From positions 12,309,001-12,373,000 of the forward strand of contig OY540813.1 in the NCBI GenBank assembly GCA_961205875.1: 64,000 nucleotides of DNA. The letters run 5' to 3'. Shown here piece after piece: positions 62,162-64,000 of this stretch. The position numbers were made by a program, and so were the translations under genes. Origin of the DNA: Sialis fuliginosa. Lineage: Eukaryota; Arthropoda; Insecta; Megaloptera; Sialidae. The notes beneath the pieces are model-generated. The model saw only the letters and a program-made list of their open reading frames with translations. It did not search any database and was not told the origin of the DNA. How positions within the stretch are numbered: the stretch's first letter is position 1; each line of letters begins with the position of its first letter.

Positions 62162-62493
62162 TGCGGATGTTGAAGTAAATGCTGTCTGAACCTGACACTT
62201 AATAATATATGCATGTATGAACTTTGATGGCCTTCATGACGTAGATAACTGGATAAAGTTATCAACCAATCACTGAGGCTCTCAAACAATTGTAGTTGTT
62301 TATTTTAGAACGTGTTTTGAAAACATATTCTTATAAGCCTTATAAGGCTTATAAGTATGTATGTATGTATATATATCTTGTATCTTTATTATTAATTTAA
62401 AATATTAAATTTCTCAATTATGAATATTGTTTTTAGTTTAGAAATAATTTAAGTCCCTAATTGTCAGTAGATTATAAAAGTATGCTGTATGTT
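62162..62493. promoter_or_regulatory. ACAT1 upstream region with a 26-bp perfect palindrome
   Basis: This is the presumed 5' UTR and promoter of ACAT1. CTTATAAGCC..GGCTTATAAG at 62330-62355 is a perfect 26-bp palindrome about 170 bp before the start codon, followed by (ATGT)n. A TCAGT initiator-like word and ATTGG lie near 62262-62277 on the minus strand. No function is shown; the sites are seen only as sequence. Confidence 0.35.
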
Positions 62494-62658
62494 ATCATGG
62501 GCGTCTGCAGAGAGGGATTAGTGGGGCACTCCCCCTTGGAATAGAGTAAAATAATGTATTTTACATTCTACTTGTAAAAAAAAATAAAAGTATACTGATG
62601 TAATTATTTGTCTATAAGGTTTGCACCTCTTCTAAAATTTTCTGCGGACGCCCATGAT
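62494..62658. mobile_element. 165-bp MITE upstream of ACAT1
   Basis: The ends are ATCATGGGCGTCTGCAGAG and TCTGCGGACGCCCATGAT, inverse with one or two mismatches. The interior is non-coding with a CACTCCCCC patch. No target duplication was recognised. Confidence 0.7.
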
Positions 62659-63651
62659 GAATACAATTAAAAAAAATGTATGTCTGCTTGTTCCAACTTG
62701 ACGCGAAAATTATTGAACCGATTTTGATAAGACTTTTCGAAGGCTTATATAAGACTCCAGAATTAATTTATTCTATACAAATATACAATAGTTGTTTTAG
62801 AACAAGTCCGTATTAATTAAGGAATATTTATAATTCCTATATATTTTGCAATGAAAATAAATAAAAACGAAAAGAAAAATCAATGAGACTTAATTAATGC
62901 GATGTTGATATGTAATTAAACCGAATGTTTATATTGTTCCACCAGAGGCGTTGTAAGACGCGTTGAAACGATTAACAATTATTTGCCAGTTCTTTGTACT
63001 TAACAAATTAAAATAATTATCATAAATTATGTAGTTTATAAAAATTTCAAAAACAATATATAAAGAAACAATAAAAATATCATAAATAAATGATAACAAA
63101 ACAAGTGATTTTAGCAGCAATAAAAAATTTTAAAAATAGAATTAAGAATTATTTATCTCACATAAGTATATCTAATATAACATAAGTATAACCATTGAGT
63201 AAAAATATAATTATTTTTTACTCAATGGTACAACACATAATTCGTTTATGCAAATTACGTATTATACTTAAAATTAACATGAATTAAATATAGTTTTATG
63301 ACATTTTTGAAACCATTATATTGTTCATTTATTATTAAAATATATGCAAATTTTATAGAGACCTTGGAATTACTTTAAAATTATTATGTATCGGAATAAC
63401 AAATATTTATGTAAACAATAATGTTAGTATGACGAATTTTTATTGTAAATATATATAACATATTATAATAAATCTGTAAATAATAAACAGCATTTACGTA
63501 TATTGTTTGTATATGAAAGATAATTTTGCTAAAGTTGGCATTATATAGCATAAACAAATATTTTACAGTGAAAATAATTACGTAAAATTAATTTTAAAAA
63601 TGTATGGGTATATAATGTTTAATTTTTGTTATATGTAGTTGCTTCCTCGCC
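62659..63651. other. AT-rich stretch with a common-repeat phrase and a hairpin
   Basis: At 62680-62760, phrases such as TTGACGCGAAAATTATTGAA and CCGATTTTGATAAGACTTTT resemble a widespread insect repeat tail. At 63191-63229 ACCATTGAGTAAAAA is followed by 8 bp and its inverse, a strong hairpin. No gene. Confidence 0.45.
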
Positions 63652-63996
63652 CAGTGGCGTAGTAAGAAAAAATTTCGGGGGGGGATAAGCTCTGAGGCTC
63701 CCAAAATATGCGAAATTATTATTATAATTTTGAATCAAAAGATTTTTTTTGGACCATATAGTTAACTGTATTTAGTCTTGACTAAAAAAAAGGTCATACA
63801 ATTGAAAATTAATTAATAAGTAGTAACTGAAGAACTTTTTTTTTTTTAGTCATAAAATTATAAAATAATATGATTAAAAAAAATAAAAAAAGGTCATTCA
63901 ATTCAAAATTATAATAATAATTTCGCATATTTTAAGAACATTGAATATTTCGGGGGGGGTTTTGACCCCAAAACTCCCCCCGTTCCTACGCCATTG
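63652..63996. mobile_element. 345-bp hAT-type MITE at the window edge
   Basis: It starts CAGTGGCGTAGTAAG and ends CTACGCCATTG, with CGGGGGGGG near both ends and a nearly palindromic interior (AATTATTATTATAATTTTGAA and its inverse). The 8 bp before it are TCCTCGCC; the last four bases of the window after it are TCCT, matching the start of an 8-bp target duplication cut off by the window end. Confidence 0.75.
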
Positions 63997-64000
63997 TCCT

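Overview
The window looks like nuclear DNA from an insect, most likely a sap-feeding hemipteran of the aphid type. Visible reasons: very high A+T, sparse intron-containing genes with canonical GT..AG sites, a mitochondrial thiolase with a spliced targeting presequence, many decayed DNA transposons, and frequent GTAGGTA/TAGGTACC words of the kind familiar from aphid DNA. The order-level call is inference; there is no species marker. There is no operon, prokaryotic or viral gene set here.

Genes are few, and all three firm ones are on the minus strand. At 10468-12590 a large exon encodes about 707 residues of a serine-rich, low-complexity protein with an RS-rich tail and a terminal PPLPPR motif; it carries its start codon, lies between a good acceptor and a good donor, and its 3' exon(s) are not firmly located. 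At 57911-58199 the last exon of a small glutaredoxin-like protein (CSLC motif, C5orf63/YDR286C type) is visible without its 5' exon(s). At 60849-62161 lies a complete mitochondrial acetyl-CoA acetyltransferase (ACAT1 type): a 9-codon first exon, a 68-bp intron and a second exon with the full catalytic domain, 414 residues in total. The last two are head to tail, 2.6 kb apart. A possible 78-nt exon lies further downstream at 57113-57190.

The rest, roughly nine tenths of the window, is intron or intergenic DNA built from transposon debris. Elements with visible ends include: a 3.3-kb Foldback-like inverted repeat with ~178-bp tandem repeats in both arms (12861-16127); an inverted-repeat element with a tRNA-like loop (19121-19568); an internally deleted mariner (20146-21093); a palindromic element whose loop still encodes a transposase C-terminus (26050-26936); several hAT-type elements with 8-bp target duplications (29926-30396, 38098-39092, 47727-47904, 63652-63996); a palindrome nested inside one of these (38250-38891); and assorted MITEs with TA or 3-bp duplications. 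Several repeats occur twice in the window, sometimes in opposite orientation.

The most unusual signals are two copies of a hammerhead-ribozyme-like motif (29765-29817 and 53070-53125, minus strand) with the CUGAUGA core, a stem II hairpin, GAAA, a palindromic stem III and a GUC cleavage triplet, plus a related motif at 55986-56030. Such motifs are known from Penelope-like retroelements, but no reverse transcriptase is visible here. I saw no wholly new gene system. The candidates worth following are these ribozyme-like repeats, the Foldback-like palindrome in the presumed 5' intron of the large gene, and the two palindromic elements whose loops carry functional-looking cargo.
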